Of a stretch of DNA of 64,000 nt, positions 1 through 9,670 are shown in pieces. The first letter of the stretch is position 1. Each line of letters starts with the position of its first letter. The stretch comes from Mesorhizobium sp. LSJC280B00 (lineage in GTDB: Bacteria > Pseudomonadota > Alphaproteobacteria > Rhizobiales > Rhizobiaceae). Under the pieces are notes generated by a model. That model was not told the DNA's origin. It saw only the letters and a program-made list of their open reading frames with translations, and searched no databases. Both the position numbers and the translations under genes were made by a program. The stretch covers positions 1-64,000 of the forward strand of contig NZ_AYVL01000010.1 of assembly GCF_000502835.1 (NCBI RefSeq), read 5' to 3'.

Positions 1-137
1 AGTTCGAGCCCGCGCCGGCCGCCGGCGCGCGGCGGCTGCGTGTAGACGGCCGTCAACCCGTGCCCGGCCCCGGCAATCGCCCGCAGCGTCGGCACGGAGA
101 ATTCAGGCGTACCCATGAAGATGACACGCAGGGGCAT
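1..137 (-). CDS. fmt: Methionyl-tRNA formyltransferase, N-terminal part (cut by window edge)
   Basis: This enzyme formylates Met-tRNAfMet using 10-formyl-tetrahydrofolate, so that translation can initiate. Only the first 45 codons are present. They begin [16 protein letters not shown], the conserved Fmt start including the GTPEF motif of the nucleotide-fold domain. The ATG (137-135) lies 11 nt after the stop of def, giving the widespread def-fmt order in which the formyl group is added and later removed. The rest of the gene lies outside the window. Confidence 0.93.
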   Translation of the reverse strand, partial: MPLRVIFMGTPEFSVPTLRAIAGAGHGLTAVYTQPPRAGGRRGLE

Positions 138-148
138 TTCGTCGACGC

Positions 149-679
149 CTACCCCACCATCTTGCCCGGCGCCTTGTCCCTGGCGAGCTTCTTGAATTTC
201 TTGACCACCATGTCGCGCTTCAGCTTGGAGATGTGATCGATGAACAGCACGCCGTTGAGGTGGTCGATTTCATGCTGCAGGCAGGTCGCCATCAGCCCCT
301 CGGCCTCGATCTCCTGCAGCTTGCCGTCGCGGTCGAGAAACTTCACCCGCACCGCCGCCGGACGCTCGACCTCGGCATAGTAATCCGGGATCGACAGGCA
401 GCCTTCCTCGTAGACCGAACGCTGGTCGGAGCTTTCGAGGATTTCGGGATTGATGAAGACGTGCGGTGCCGGCGTCTCGTCCTCTTTGGCCAGGTCGATC
501 ACCAGCATGCGCAAGGGTTCGCCGACCTGGATCGCTGCGAGGCCGATGCCGGGCGCGTCATACATGGTGTCCAGCATGTCGCCGGCCAGTTTGCGCAGAT
601 CGCCGTCGACACGCTCGACCGGTTTTGAAACCTGGCGCAGGACGGGATCGGGGAGGATGATAAGCGGCTTGATCGACAT
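149..679 (-). CDS. def: Peptide deformylase
   Basis: This metalloenzyme removes the N-formyl group from nascent proteins in the cytoplasm. The 176-aa protein has all three family motifs: GIGLAAIQ (residues 44-51), EGCLS (92-96, metal ligand C94) and QHEIDH (135-140, ligands H136 and H140, catalytic E137). Length and motif spacing are those of a type I bacterial deformylase. It is followed by fmt 11 nt downstream and is probably co-transcribed with it. The ATG at 679 precedes the conserved [13 protein letters not shown] start, so the start is secure. Confidence 0.97.
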   Translation of the reverse strand: MSIKPLIILPDPVLRQVSKPVERVDGDLRKLAGDMLDTMYDAPGIGLAAIQVGEPLRMLVIDLAKEDETPAPHVFINPEILESSDQRSVYEEGCLSIPDYYAEVERPAAVRVKFLDRDGKLQEIEAEGLMATCLQHEIDHLNGVLFIDHISKLKRDMVVKKFKKLARDKAPGKMVG

Positions 680-782
680 GGCGTCTCACCTAAGACCTCG
701 CAGGAAAAGCGTCAACCGGGGCGCCTTCGGGTCGTTCACGTTTTGATCTGTGCCGGCAGACCGAATCATCTATGCTGTCGAC

Positions 783-2045
783 ATGAACGATCTGGCCACC
801 ATCCTGTCCGAACCTGTCGCCCGCCTCGGCGCCACCACGATCACGCTCGGCCAAGCCCTGGGTTTCGGCGCAATGCTGTTCCTCGGCCTGTTCGTGGCGC
901 TCGTCGTTGCGCTCTGGCGATCGGCCAAGGCGCGTGCAGTGGCGGCCGCCGAAGCCGCCGACCACGCCCGCGACGCCGAGGGGCGGATGGCTGGTATCTT
1001 GGCAAGCCAGGCGGAAATGCAGGGCCGCATGGGCGCCATCGCCGAAGTGTTCGGGGCGCGCCAGGCGGAACTGACACAGTCGATCGGCCAGCGTCTCGAT
1101 GCCATGACCGGCCGCCTGGGCCAGACCATGACCGAGCAGACGAGATCGACGCATGAGAGCCTCGCCAAGCTGCAGGAACGGCTGGCGGTCATCGATATCG
1201 CGCAAGGCAACATCCAGTCGCTGGCCGGCCAGGTCGTGCAATTGCAGGCGATCCTTTCCAACAAGCAGACGCGCGGCGCCTTCGGCCAGTCGCGCATGGA
1301 AGCCATCGTCGCCGACGGATTGCCGCACGGCGCCTATGAATTCCAGGCGACCTTGTCGAATGGCAGCCGGCCCGACTGCCTGGTGAAGATGCCGAACGGC
1401 GCACCGTCGCTTGCCATCGACGCAAAGTTTCCGCTCGAGGCGTGGAATGCCATCCGTGCCGCCGAAGGCGCCGACCTGCAGAAGTCCGCCGCACAGGCTT
1501 TCCGCCGCGACATCGAGGTGCATGTCCGGGATATTTCCGAAAAATACCTGATCCAGGGCGAGACGCAGGACACCGCCTTCATGTTCGTGCCCTCAGAATC
1601 GGTGTTCGCCGAAATCCACGAGAATTTCGAGGCCGTTGTCCAGAAGGCGCATCGATCGCGGATCGTCATCGTCTCGCCATCGCTTTTGATGCTGTCGATC
1701 CAGGTCATCCAGGCGATCCTCAAGGATGCCCGCATGCGCGAGCAGGCACACCTGATCCAGGGCGAGGTTATCCGGCTGATGGAAGACGTCTCCCGGCTCG
1801 ACGAGCGGGTGCGCAAATTGCAGACGCATTTCGGTCAATCGGCCAAGGATATCGAGGACATCCTTGTCTCGACATCGAAGGTGACCAGGCGCGGACAAAA
1901 GATCGAGGCGCTGGAGTTTGGCGTGCAGCCGGCGGAGGACACCGCTGGTTCGAATGGCAGCGGAGCAAAAGCGGAAATCAGCCCGCGCGTCGCCGATTCG
2001 AAAACCGGGCAGTTGAGGCTAAGGGTCGTCGAAGGCGACGATTGA
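783..2045 (+). CDS. rmuC: DNA recombination protein RmuC homologue
   Basis: RmuC-family proteins limit recombination between inverted or short repeats and are thought to carry a nuclease-like core. This 420-aa form has an N-terminal membrane segment (about residues 20-42), a long Ala/Gln/Arg-rich coiled coil (about 45-165), and the conserved RmuC domain from about residue 170, recognisable by the AIDAKFPLEAW, FMFVPSESVFAEI and IVSPSLL blocks. I chose ATG 783 (MNDLAT). A GTG at 750 would add 11 poorly conserved residues. It is divergent from def with about 100 bp between them. Confidence 0.92.
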   Translation: MNDLATILSEPVARLGATTITLGQALGFGAMLFLGLFVALVVALWRSAKARAVAAAEAADHARDAEGRMAGILASQAEMQGRMGAIAEVFGARQAELTQSIGQRLDAMTGRLGQTMTEQTRSTHESLAKLQERLAVIDIAQGNIQSLAGQVVQLQAILSNKQTRGAFGQSRMEAIVADGLPHGAYEFQATLSNGSRPDCLVKMPNGAPSLAIDAKFPLEAWNAIRAAEGADLQKSAAQAFRRDIEVHVRDISEKYLIQGETQDTAFMFVPSESVFAEIHENFEAVVQKAHRSRIVIVSPSLLMLSIQVIQAILKDARMREQAHLIQGEVIRLMEDVSRLDERVRKLQTHFGQSAKDIEDILVSTSKVTRRGQKIEALEFGVQPAEDTAGSNGSGAKAEISPRVADSKTGQLRLRVVEGDD

Positions 2046-2084
2046 GAGCTACGCCGGAACCGGAGGCTTCGCCCGGGTCTGGCG

Positions 2085-2489
2085 CTACTGCTCCTCGATG
2101 ATGGTTGTGCCTTCGAATTCCGGCAGCCAATGCAGCGCCGAGCGGTGCCAGATCTGCTTTCTCGGCACCAGTTGCTCGCGCTGCCGTGCCGTGCCGACCC
2201 TGATACCGTAAACCTTCGGTCCCTCGCCCGCCGACGTGGCGTAGAGATGCGAGCCGCACTCACCGCAAAATGCCTGGGCGCGCTTGGCGCCGCTCGAACC
2301 GGTCTTGATGTAGATCTTCGGCGTGCCCTTGGTGATCCTGTAATTGTCCTCGGACGCCGGCACGGTGACGCGAAAGGCCGTTCCGGTTAGCTTCTGACAA
2401 TCGATGCAGTGACAAATGGTGGTCTTTTCCGGATCGACTTCGGCCTCGTAAGTGATAGCGCCACAATGACACGCGCCGTCGATTTTCAT
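2085..2489 (-). CDS. GFA-family (glutathione-dependent formaldehyde-activating-like) zinc protein
   Basis: This 134-aa single-domain protein has the CENP-V/GFA zinc fold. Cysteines C7/C9, C26/C28/C31 and C75/C78 match the two zinc sites of the family (CHCG, CHCxxC, CGxCG). The founding member binds a glutathione-hydroxymethyl adduct, but most genomic homologues have no known substrate, so only the fold is called. It is a stand-alone gene, with RmuC convergent on one side and a CDF transporter upstream on the same strand 67 bp away. Confidence 0.85.
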   Translation of the reverse strand: MKIDGACHCGAITYEAEVDPEKTTICHCIDCQKLTGTAFRVTVPASEDNYRITKGTPKIYIKTGSSGAKRAQAFCGECGSHLYATSAGEGPKVYGIRVGTARQREQLVPRKQIWHRSALHWLPEFEGTTIIEEQ

Positions 2490-2556
2490 CTTCGTTCCTC
2501 CTGGAGCTTTTGCCCGCGATCATAACCGGGACTGCCCGATGGCGCAGCCATTTTCC

Positions 2557-3543
2557 TCAGGCCGGTTCCCCTCCGGACGCCGCCAAGGTCTTGCTCCGGC
2601 GTTCCCAGGTGCCGGTGGTCTGCGGCTTGACGAAGAGCCGCGTCACCTCCGGCATCTCCGCCTTCAGCCGCGTCTCGAGGCGCTCGACACAGGTCTCTAT
2701 CTCCGGCGCCGACAAATGATCCTCGAACTCGATGCTCAAAGCGGCGACGATCTCCTGCGGACCCATATGCAGCGTCAGCACGCCATTTGCCCGTTGCACC
2801 GCCGGGTCCTGCTGGACGATGGCCAGCACCTCTGTTTGCACCTCGGGCGAGGCCGGCTCGCCGAGCAGCAGGCTCTTGCTTTCGCGCGCCAGGAAGATCG
2901 CGGTCCCGCCCAGGATGAGCGCGATGCCGATCGACGCGGCGCCGTCGAGCTTCGGCATGTCCAGCAATTCCGCCGCCAATATGCCGGCGAAGGCGACAAC
3001 GAGGCCGAGAAGTGCCGCGCTGTCCTCGAAGAGTACGGTGTAGACACTCGGATCCTTGCTGAGCTGCACCGCCTCGAGCCAGCCGTGGCTGCCTTTTTGG
3101 TGGCGGAACTCCTTCAGCGCCACCAGCCAAGAGGTGCCTTCGAAGAGGAAGGAAAGGCCAAGGACAGCGTAGTTCACCTTGGCGTTGGCAATCGGCTCCG
3201 GCGCCATGATGTGCGTCACGCCTTCGTAGAACGATATGCCGGCACCCAGTGCAAAGACGAGGAGCGCAACGATGAAGCTCCAGAAGTACAGCTCGCGGCC
3301 ATGGCCGAGCGGATGCGTGCGGTCGGCCGGCCGGGCGGCACGGTGCATGCCGTAAAGCAGCAGGCTGCCATTGCCGGTATCGACGAGCGAGTGGACGCCT
3401 TCCGAGAGCATTGCCGAGCTGCCCGTGAACAAGGCAGCGGCAAATTTGGTCAGTGCGATCGCAAGATTTCCGGCGAGCGCCGCATAGATCACTTTTTTCG
3501 ACCCGCCATGCGCCGCCATGGTGTGCTGCCTTGGTTGATGCAC
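2557..3543 (-). CDS. Cation diffusion facilitator family transporter
   Basis: This is an inner-membrane divalent-cation/proton antiporter of the CDF superfamily (328 aa). About six membrane helices span roughly residues 18-220 and are followed by a cytoplasmic C-terminal domain. The second helix carries HSLVD (the usual HxxxD metal site). The fifth-helix site is EDSAA rather than HxxxD, as in the SLC30A9-like branch, so metal specificity cannot be assumed to be zinc. Start alternatives are ATG 3543 and ATG 3519 (MAAHGG). It stands alone, upstream of the GFA gene. Confidence 0.88.
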   Translation of the reverse strand: MHQPRQHTMAAHGGSKKVIYAALAGNLAIALTKFAAALFTGSSAMLSEGVHSLVDTGNGSLLLYGMHRAARPADRTHPLGHGRELYFWSFIVALLVFALGAGISFYEGVTHIMAPEPIANAKVNYAVLGLSFLFEGTSWLVALKEFRHQKGSHGWLEAVQLSKDPSVYTVLFEDSAALLGLVVAFAGILAAELLDMPKLDGAASIGIALILGGTAIFLARESKSLLLGEPASPEVQTEVLAIVQQDPAVQRANGVLTLHMGPQEIVAALSIEFEDHLSAPEIETCVERLETRLKAEMPEVTRLFVKPQTTGTWERRSKTLAASGGEPA

Positions 3544-3641
3544 CGAGATTGGCGGAGCGCCCGCCCACGCTCCACAGTCCCCACAACGCCCGAAGTGCCC
3601 AGTTGTTCACAAGGTCAGTTGTTCAAAAGGGCGGCGCGGGG

Positions 3642-4451
3642 CTATTCGACGACCTCGTCCGTCCAGACCTTGAAGCCAGCCAGCGCGCCCGGCCCAAAAA
3701 TGTGGGTCAGCGGCACATCGGCGGCATCGCGTCCGGAGGCAATCAGGATGCGGCCGATGCGCGGCGCGTTATTGCGCGGGTCGAACGCATGCCAGCGGCC
3801 GCCGAGATAGACCTCCATCCAAGCGGCGAAATCCATGTCCGACCACGGCTTTGGCAGGCCGATATCACTGATATAGCCGGTGCAGTAGCGGGTCGGAATG
3901 TTCAGGGCGCGGCAGAAGGCAACAGCGAGGTGAGCAAAGTCGCGGCATACACCACTCTGCTCGCGATAGGCCTCGGCGGCGGTGCGCGTCGGCCGTGCAT
4001 TGAAATAGTTGAAGACGATGTGGTTATGGACGAAGTCGCAGACCGCCTGGACGCGCGGAATGCCGAGCGGGGTGTTGCCGAACAGCCGCCACGCTTCATT
4101 CGACAGCACGTCGCTCTCGCAATAACGGCTGGGCAGCAGGAACAGCAGCGTCTCCGACGGCAGATCGCGCACCTCGTGCTGCCACGCCGTCAGCTCGCGC
4201 GTCTCGAAGGAGCCGGGGTCGCGGATCACCGCGTCCGTGCCGAACGCAAAGCGCCCGGCCGGCGCAACGAAACGGTTGCACCAATTGCCGAAACTGTCGC
4301 GGTAGCTTTCGATCGGCACCGGCGGGTTCGACGTCAGGAAGTCCGGCCGCTCAAGATCGGATGCGCGCGAATAATGGACGTTTAGCATCGCGATCAGCGG
4401 TGTTTCCTGCGGGAAGTCGAAGCTCATCTGGCAACCGATGTGGATCCGCAT
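3642..4451 (-). CDS. Transglutaminase-like cysteine protease-fold protein
   Basis: The 269-aa protein has an N-terminal beta-rich region and a C-terminal transglutaminase core with the Cys-His-Asp triad: C169 in SGVCRDFAH, H221 in RWHAFD, and D224. Bacterial members usually act as proteases or amidases, not cross-linking enzymes, and the substrate is unknown. No signal peptide is seen, so it is probably cytoplasmic. It is monocistronic, 98 bp upstream of the CDF gene on the same strand. Confidence 0.85.
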   Translation of the reverse strand: MRIHIGCQMSFDFPQETPLIAMLNVHYSRASDLERPDFLTSNPPVPIESYRDSFGNWCNRFVAPAGRFAFGTDAVIRDPGSFETRELTAWQHEVRDLPSETLLFLLPSRYCESDVLSNEAWRLFGNTPLGIPRVQAVCDFVHNHIVFNYFNARPTRTAAEAYREQSGVCRDFAHLAVAFCRALNIPTRYCTGYISDIGLPKPWSDMDFAAWMEVYLGGRWHAFDPRNNAPRIGRILIASGRDAADVPLTHIFGPGALAGFKVWTDEVVE

Positions 4452-4666
4452 TGTCGTCCTGACCGGCCTGCCTGATCATCAGCCGGCGAAACGCAAGGGC
4501 TGATGCTGCAGTGCGAAGAAGACCATGGCACGGACCGCTGCGGTTTACGAGGGAATTAGAAACCAGTTGACAGCCATCGGCCAGGGCGACTGCACGGCAG
4601 CGGCCTCTTGCAGTCGAGCGTTTTCTCTTGTTTCACTTCGCCAGACATCAACTGGAGGAACGAATC

Positions 4667-4792
4667 ATGGCTAAGGGTGCGATGAAGGCAGGCAAGGAGG
4701 CCCGCAAGCCGAAGAAGGACGCGAAGAAACCGGCTCCGGCGCCGGCCCTGAAGGCACCGCCGGTGAAGGCGATGAAGCTGAAGGACAAGTAG
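4667..4792 (+). CDS. Small lysine/proline-rich basic protein (41 aa)
   Basis: This short gene starts at ATG 4667, seven bases after a strong Shine-Dalgarno sequence (GGAGGAA, 4654-4660). The product begins MAKGAMKAGKEARKPKKD and is about one third lysine with an Ala-Pro stretch, so it is very basic and probably unstructured. Rhizobial genomes commonly carry small proteins starting MAKGQMRSNKEAKKPKK (from memory), and this appears to belong to that family. No function is known. Binding to nucleic acid or ribosomes would suit the charge but is a guess. Confidence 0.75.
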   Translation: MAKGAMKAGKEARKPKKDAKKPAPAPALKAPPVKAMKLKDK

Positions 4793-4821
4793 GGCCGCAG
4801 CTACCGTTTCGGCTTATCTCG

Positions 4822-4843
4822 ACCGGCCGCAAACGCGGCCGGT
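4822..4843 (+). terminator. Hairpin after the small basic gene
   Basis: A perfect 9-bp stem (4822-4830 with 4835-4843) closes an AAAC loop 30 bp after the stop codon. There is no convincing T-run, so it may be a weak terminator or a 3' stabilising structure. Confidence 0.4.
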
Positions 4844-4946
4844 ATGATTGTTCACTAAGCTCACGCGCATCCCCTATGGATGCGGCGAAGGCAATTTTTG
4901 CGCTTTTCAAGAAATCGGCCGGAAGCCATCGAAACGGAGCGTTCCG

Positions 4947-5261
4947 ATGTCGTGGATCTTCCTGTTGTTCGCCGGACTGTTCGAGATCGGCTGGGCGATC
5001 GGCCTCAAATACACCGACGGATTCTCGAAGCCGCTGCCGACCGTCCTGACGGTAGCCTCGATGATCGTCAGCCTAACCTTGCTCGGCCTGGCGCTGAAGG
5101 CGTTGCCGGTCGGCACCGCTTACGCGGTGTGGACCGGCATCGGCACCGTCGGCACGGCGCTGCTGGGGATCTGGCTGCTCGGGGAACCAGCGACCGCGAT
5201 CAGGCTGGCCTGCATCGCGCTAATCGTCTGCGGCATCATGGGACTGAAGCTCGCGGCTTAG
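4947..5261 (+). CDS. sugE: SugE/Gdx-like small multidrug resistance family exporter
   Basis: This is a four-helix SMR protein of 104 aa, which works as a dual-topology dimer in the inner membrane. It begins [21 protein letters not shown], with the essential membrane glutamate at E13. The [11 protein letters not shown] and AVWTGIG blocks are those of the SugE/Gdx branch, whose studied members export guanidinium or quaternary ammonium compounds. An upstream in-frame extension to 4848 lacks homology, so ATG 4947 is used. I looked for a guanidine riboswitch upstream and did not see one. Confidence 0.9.
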   Translation: MSWIFLLFAGLFEIGWAIGLKYTDGFSKPLPTVLTVASMIVSLTLLGLALKALPVGTAYAVWTGIGTVGTALLGIWLLGEPATAIRLACIALIVCGIMGLKLAA

Positions 5262-5284
5262 CCGATTCTGACAGACGAACGCGT

Positions 5285-5315
5285 TCAGGGCCCCTGCAAG
5301 GCGGCCCTGATTCTT
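5285..5315 (+). terminator. Probable Rho-independent terminator of sugE
   Basis: An 8-bp GC-rich stem (5285-5292 with 5303-5310) is followed directly by TTCTT, 24 bp after the sugE stop. Confidence 0.6.
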
Positions 5316-5343
5316 GAATTCGGCTGATCAGTGCCGAAAGGCG

Positions 5344-5778
5344 CTATCGCGCGGAGAAGCCGGGCGGCGTCCTGCCGGTGCGCTGCTTGCGCGCGGCATA
5401 GCGTGCGTCACGCTTGGCCTTGCGTTCGGCCTCGTCGGCAAGAAAACGGGCGATCCGCTCGTTCTCTTCAGCTTCCCGGATCTTCGCTTCGGCCTGTGCG
5501 GCTTCTTCCGCGGCGATGCGTGCCGCTTCGGCAGCTGCCTCGCGCTCGGCCTTTTCGGCCGCTTCGCGCGCCAGCTTTTCCTGCTTCAGCCTGGCCTTTT
5601 CGGCCTCGCGTATCGCGCGGGCCTCGAGGATCGCCTTGCGCTCGGCCTGTCGTGCCAGCACCGCTGGATCATCTGGCGCCGGCTTTGCCTTGAAGCGCTC
5701 CAGAAGCGCCTTCTTTGCCTCGTTTGCGGCATTGCGCCGCTCGAAAACGTCTTTTTCCCTATAGATAGCCAAGTCCAC
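5344..5778 (-). CDS. DUF6481 family highly charged coiled-coil protein
   Basis: This 144-aa protein is dominated by an Ala/Glu/Lys/Arg heptad-like helix (about residues 35-130) with the AKKALLERFKAKP block near the N-terminus that marks the DUF6481 family of alphaproteobacteria. Function is unknown. There is no signal peptide or membrane segment. The only credible start is GTG 5778: an in-frame stop lies at 5803-5805 and no ATG intervenes. The first 9 residues are therefore less certain than the rest. Confidence 0.75.
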   Translation of the reverse strand: MDLAIYREKDVFERRNAANEAKKALLERFKAKPAPDDPAVLARQAERKAILEARAIREAEKARLKQEKLAREAAEKAEREAAAEAARIAAEEAAQAEAKIREAEENERIARFLADEAERKAKRDARYAARKQRTGRTPPGFSAR

Positions 5779-6002
5779 TTCCCTGAAGTCAATTTGCGAG
5801 GCTTACATACGCGCGAAAACCGAGAGTTCAAGCGCCAAAACGGTATGCCAGCCATGAAATTCTGATCTGTTGCAGCCGGGAGACGCCATTTCGATTGAAT
5901 TCGGCTGAAAGGCACCCGCACTGTTCACCATCCAGGCATCTGGCGGGGCGGCGGACTGATCGCTACGTGTAGCGCCAAGACAAAACGCTGAGATGACACA
6001 CT

Positions 6003-7064
6003 ATGGAACTCGGTCTCTACACCTTCGCCGACGTCAGCCCGGAACCAGGTCCCGGTGCGATCGGTGCGCATGAGCGGATGCGCAACCTGATCGAGGAGAT
6101 CGAGCTCGCCGACCAGGTCGGGCTGGACGTCTTTGGTCTCGGCGAGCACCACCGTCCCGACTATGCTGCCTCGGCTCCGGTGGTGGCGCTGGCGGCGGCG
6201 GCCGAACGGACCAAGCGCATAAGGCTGACCAGCGCTGTCACCGTGCTGTCGTCCGACGATCCGGTGCGCGTCTTCCAGCAGTTTGCCACCCTCGATCTTC
6301 TGTCCGGCGGCCGTGCCGAGATCATGGCCGGGCGCGGCTCGTTCATCGAGTCCTTTCCGCTGTTCGGCTACAATCTCGAAGATTATGACGAGCTCTTCGC
6401 CGAGAAGCTCGACCTGCTGCTCGCCATCCGCGATCATGTCAAGGTGACCTGGTCGGGCAGTCTGCGCGCGCCGATCAACGACCGCGGCGTCTATCCGCGG
6501 CCCTTGCAGGACAAATTGCCGATCTGGATCGCCGTCGGTGGAACACCGCAATCCGTCGCCCGCGCGGGCGTGCTCGGGTTGCCGCTGGCACTGGCGATCA
6601 TCGGTGGCGAGCCGGCGCGGTTCGCACCGCTGTTCGACATCTACAGGGATGCAGCCAGGCGCGCCGGCAACGATCCGGCAAGCCTTGCCACCAGTCTCAA
6701 CGTGCACGGCTTCATTGCCGACACCACGGACCAGGCAGCCGACGATTTTTACGGGCCGCAGGCCGAGGTGATGAACCGCATCGGCCGCGAGCGCGGCTGG
6801 GGGCCGACATCGCGGGCGCATTTCGACCAATCGCGCGGCCCAAACGGCGCGCTGTTCGTCGGCAATCCAGAACAGGTGGCCGAGAAGATCATTGCCCAGC
6901 ACAGGATATTCGGCAACGACCGCTTCCTGCTGCAAATGGCGATCGGCACCATGCCGCACGCCAAGGTGATGAAGGCCATCGAACTCTACGGCACCAAAGT
7001 GGCGCCGATCGTGCGCCGGGAAACTGCGAAGGCCGTTCCCGCCGTGGCGGCGCCGGTTGCCTGA
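6003..7064 (+). CDS. LLM-class flavin-dependent monooxygenase, Atu2307/SP_0267-like family
   Basis: This 353-aa bacterial-luciferase-like TIM-barrel protein is expected to use reduced FMN or F420-like flavin to oxidise an unknown substrate. It opens with [16 protein letters not shown] and has the [15 protein letters not shown] and [13 protein letters not shown] blocks typical of the Atu2307/SP_0267 branch, plus the flavin-contacting [18 protein letters not shown] strand. Length is normal. It is a single gene, ending just before a strong hairpin at 7086-7110. Confidence 0.88.
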   Translation: MELGLYTFADVSPEPGPGAIGAHERMRNLIEEIELADQVGLDVFGLGEHHRPDYAASAPVVALAAAAERTKRIRLTSAVTVLSSDDPVRVFQQFATLDLLSGGRAEIMAGRGSFIESFPLFGYNLEDYDELFAEKLDLLLAIRDHVKVTWSGSLRAPINDRGVYPRPLQDKLPIWIAVGGTPQSVARAGVLGLPLALAIIGGEPARFAPLFDIYRDAARRAGNDPASLATSLNVHGFIADTTDQAADDFYGPQAEVMNRIGRERGWGPTSRAHFDQSRGPNGALFVGNPEQVAEKIIAQHRIFGNDRFLLQMAIGTMPHAKVMKAIELYGTKVAPIVRRETAKAVPAVAAPVA

Positions 7065-7085
7065 TTCCCAGTCACCTGATTTATT

Positions 7086-7110
7086 GGCAAGGCCGCGAGG
7101 CGGCCTTGCC
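7086..7110 (+). terminator. Strong hairpin after the LLM monooxygenase
   Basis: A perfect 11-bp stem (7086-7096 with 7100-7110) with a GAG loop lies 21 bp after the stop codon at 7064. It probably ends transcription, although no T-run follows on the plus strand. Confidence 0.55.
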
Positions 7111-7197
7111 GGTGACGCCGGCTAACGGAACCTTGAAGCGACAGAGGCGTTTTCGCCAACGGTCTGCACCAATCGCGGTGTGCCGCCGAGGGTCAGA

Positions 7198-8358
7198 ATG
7201 AAAGCCGAACCCGACGCTTCGGGCGCAAGCGCTGCCGAAAGCCCGGATCCGCGCGTCGAGGCGCGGGCGGATGCGCATCTGATGCGTTCGCTGCTCGTCG
7301 GCATCTTCATTCTCATGGCGATCTACGCGCTTTACTTCGCCCGCGCCTTCTTCATGCCGGTCATTCTGGCTTTCCTGCTGGCGCTGACGCTGACGCCGAT
7401 CGTTCGCTTCCTGCGCAAGCATGGCATGCCCGATGTCATTTCAGCGACACTGTTGGTGCTGCTTTCGTTCTGCCTCGTCGCCGTCGCGGGATATCTGCTC
7501 AGCGGCCCGGTCATCGACCTCATCAACAACACCTCGACGATCGGCCAGCAGCTTACCGAACGTTTGGCACAACTGCGCCGTCCGTTCGAACGGATCGTGG
7601 AGATTTCGCGCCAGATCGAGGGCCTGACACAGACATCCCAGGAGCCAGGCGTTCAGAGGGTGGCGACGGCGCCATCCGGTATTCTCTCGCAGGCCGCCGG
7701 CAATGTGCTGTCGGCCGGCGCCAGCGTTACCATCGTCTTCGTCCTGTCGCTGTTCCTGCTCGCCTCGGGCACGATGTTCTATGAAAAGATCGTCCAGTCC
7801 TTCCCCAGTCTCAGCGAAAAGAAGCGGGCGCTGCGCGTCGTCTACGACGTAGAACGTGAAATCTCGCATTATCTGCTTACTGTCACGGTCATCAATACAT
7901 GTCTCGGCGTGGTCATCGGGCTCGGCCTGTGGGCGCTCGGCGTGCCCAACGCGCAGGTCTGGGGCGCGGCAGCGGCTCTGCTCAATTTCCTGCCCTATAT
8001 CGGGGCGCTGACCACCATCACGCTGGTTACGATCATCGCGCTGATAAGCTTCGACACGATTTCCTATGCGCTGCTGGCGCCGGCCTTCGTCCTTATGTGC
8101 GATGTCGTCGAAGGCCAGTTCGTGACGCCGACGGTGGTCGGCCGCCGTCTCGAAATCAACGCAGTGGCGATCCTCATCGCCATCGCCTTCTGGTCATGGC
8201 TGTGGGGTTTTGTCGGCGCGCTGCTGGCGGTGCCTCTGCTGGTCGTCATCAAGGTGTTCTGCGATCATTTCGACGGTCTCAGCCATGTCGGCAATTTCCT
8301 GGCGGCGCAACACACGGCAGCGATCGAGGACGAAGAGATTCCCGAGGTGAAAAAGTAG
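7198..8358 (+). CDS. AI-2E family (PerM-like) membrane transporter
   Basis: This 386-aa polytopic inner-membrane protein has paired N-terminal helices (about residues 30-90), a soluble insertion (about 95-170) and five to six C-terminal helices ending in the conserved [10 protein letters not shown] segment. The family includes the TqsA autoinducer-2 exporter and Na+/H+ antiporters, so the substrate cannot be read from sequence. I chose ATG 7198 (MKAEPDASG). A GTG at 7180 would add six residues. It stands alone between two LLM monooxygenase genes. Confidence 0.85.
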   Translation: MKAEPDASGASAAESPDPRVEARADAHLMRSLLVGIFILMAIYALYFARAFFMPVILAFLLALTLTPIVRFLRKHGMPDVISATLLVLLSFCLVAVAGYLLSGPVIDLINNTSTIGQQLTERLAQLRRPFERIVEISRQIEGLTQTSQEPGVQRVATAPSGILSQAAGNVLSAGASVTIVFVLSLFLLASGTMFYEKIVQSFPSLSEKKRALRVVYDVEREISHYLLTVTVINTCLGVVIGLGLWALGVPNAQVWGAAAALLNFLPYIGALTTITLVTIIALISFDTISYALLAPAFVLMCDVVEGQFVTPTVVGRRLEINAVAILIAIAFWSWLWGFVGALLAVPLLVVIKVFCDHFDGLSHVGNFLAAQHTAAIEDEEIPEVKK

Positions 8359-8512
8359 CGGCTTAAAGGGTCAAAAGCGTCCCCCCGATGGGGCAGATCA
8401 CGACCTTGCATCGGTCGCACGTCCGTTTCCCCCAGCGCTCCATCAACATTTTGAATTTGCCGCCTCGGCAACGGCTTCCTACATCCCTTCGGCCCACAGG
8501 AAACCCGCGCCG

Positions 8513-9514
8513 ATGACCGTTCTTTCCGTTCTCGACCTGTCGCCGATCGTCGAAGGCAGCAACGCTTCACAGTCACTCGCCAATTCGCTCGATCTCGCCC
8601 GTCATGCCGAGCGGCTGGGCTACCGGCGCTATTGGCTGGCAGAGCACCACAATATGCCGGGCATCGCCAGCGCCGCCACCTCGGTGGTCATTGCCCATGT
8701 GGCCGGCGGCACCAATACGATACGCGTCGGCGCCGGCGGCATCATGCTGCCCAATCATTCGCCGCTGGTCATCGCCGAGCAGTTCGGTACGCTCAACGCT
8801 CTGCATCCTGGTCGCATCGATCTCGGCCTCGGGCGGGCGCCCGGCACCGACATGGCCACGGCACGGGCGCTGCGCCGTAACCTCGACGCTGGCGCCGACA
8901 ATTTCCCGCAGGACGTCGTCGAGCTGATGGGTTACTTGCAGCCGGCCGAAGACGGCCAACGCATCCGCGCGGTGCCCGGCGAAGGCGAAAAGGTGCCGAT
9001 CTGGATTCTCGGTTCCAGCCTCTACGGCGCGCAGCTTGCCGCCATGCTCGGCCTGCCCTACGCCTTCGCTTCGCATTTTGCGCCGGCCGAGCTTGACCAT
9101 GCTCTGGAGATCTACCGCTCGCGTTTCCAGCCTTCGGAGCAGCTCGACAAGCCTTATGTGATGCTCGGCCTCAACGTCTTCGCCGCTCCTTCCGATGCCG
9201 AGGCGCGGCTGTTGTTCACCTCGCTGCAGCAGGCCTTCGTCAATCTGCGCACCGGCCGGCCCGGCCGATTGCCGCCGCCGGTCGAAGGATATGAGCGCGA
9301 CCTCGATCCAATGGCCAAGACCATGCTCGGCCAAGCGCTTTCCTGCGCCGTCGTCGGCTCCCCGGAAACGGTCAGGCAAGGCATCGAGGCGTTTGTGCGC
9401 CGCACAGGGGCCGACGAGCTGATGGTCACAGCGCAGATTTTCGACCATGCGGCGCGGGTGCGCTCGTTCGAGATCCTGGCCGACGCTCACAAATCGCTGT
9501 CGGAAGCTGCCTGA
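8513..9514 (+). CDS. LLM-class flavin-dependent oxidoreductase (MsnO8-like)
   Basis: This luciferase-like flavoprotein of 333 aa begins [17 protein letters not shown] and contains [35 protein letters not shown] and [11 protein letters not shown], the standard blocks of this LLM subfamily. These are predicted FMNH2-dependent monooxygenases whose substrate is usually unknown. It is the second LLM protein in the window and belongs to a different branch from the one at 6003. No partner flavin reductase is visible nearby. Confidence 0.88.
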   Translation: MTVLSVLDLSPIVEGSNASQSLANSLDLARHAERLGYRRYWLAEHHNMPGIASAATSVVIAHVAGGTNTIRVGAGGIMLPNHSPLVIAEQFGTLNALHPGRIDLGLGRAPGTDMATARALRRNLDAGADNFPQDVVELMGYLQPAEDGQRIRAVPGEGEKVPIWILGSSLYGAQLAAMLGLPYAFASHFAPAELDHALEIYRSRFQPSEQLDKPYVMLGLNVFAAPSDAEARLLFTSLQQAFVNLRTGRPGRLPPPVEGYERDLDPMAKTMLGQALSCAVVGSPETVRQGIEAFVRRTGADELMVTAQIFDHAARVRSFEILADAHKSLSEAA

Positions 9515-9670
9515 GAGTTGGTTCGCCACTTGCCACTGTTGCGGGCAAGGCCGGCCTTAGGCAGGGAACATCGCGAACAGGTGTGCGAAGACATAGCGAA
9601 CATTTCGCGCGTTTTACGCGGAGGTTTTCGATCCGTCATGCTCGTCCGTTAGCGGGAAACGCGGCGTCCA

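Noticed and set aside
4793..4946. Guanidine riboswitch upstream of the SugE/Gdx-like gene
   Set aside because: The region has hairpins with AAAC and CCTAT loops, but not the paired ACGR-loop hairpins of guanidine-II nor a recognisable guanidine-I or -III core.
5779..6002. Possible small gene between DUF6481 and the LLM monooxygenase
   Set aside because: No start codon with a ribosome site gives a convincing product; the stretch holds nothing I can support.
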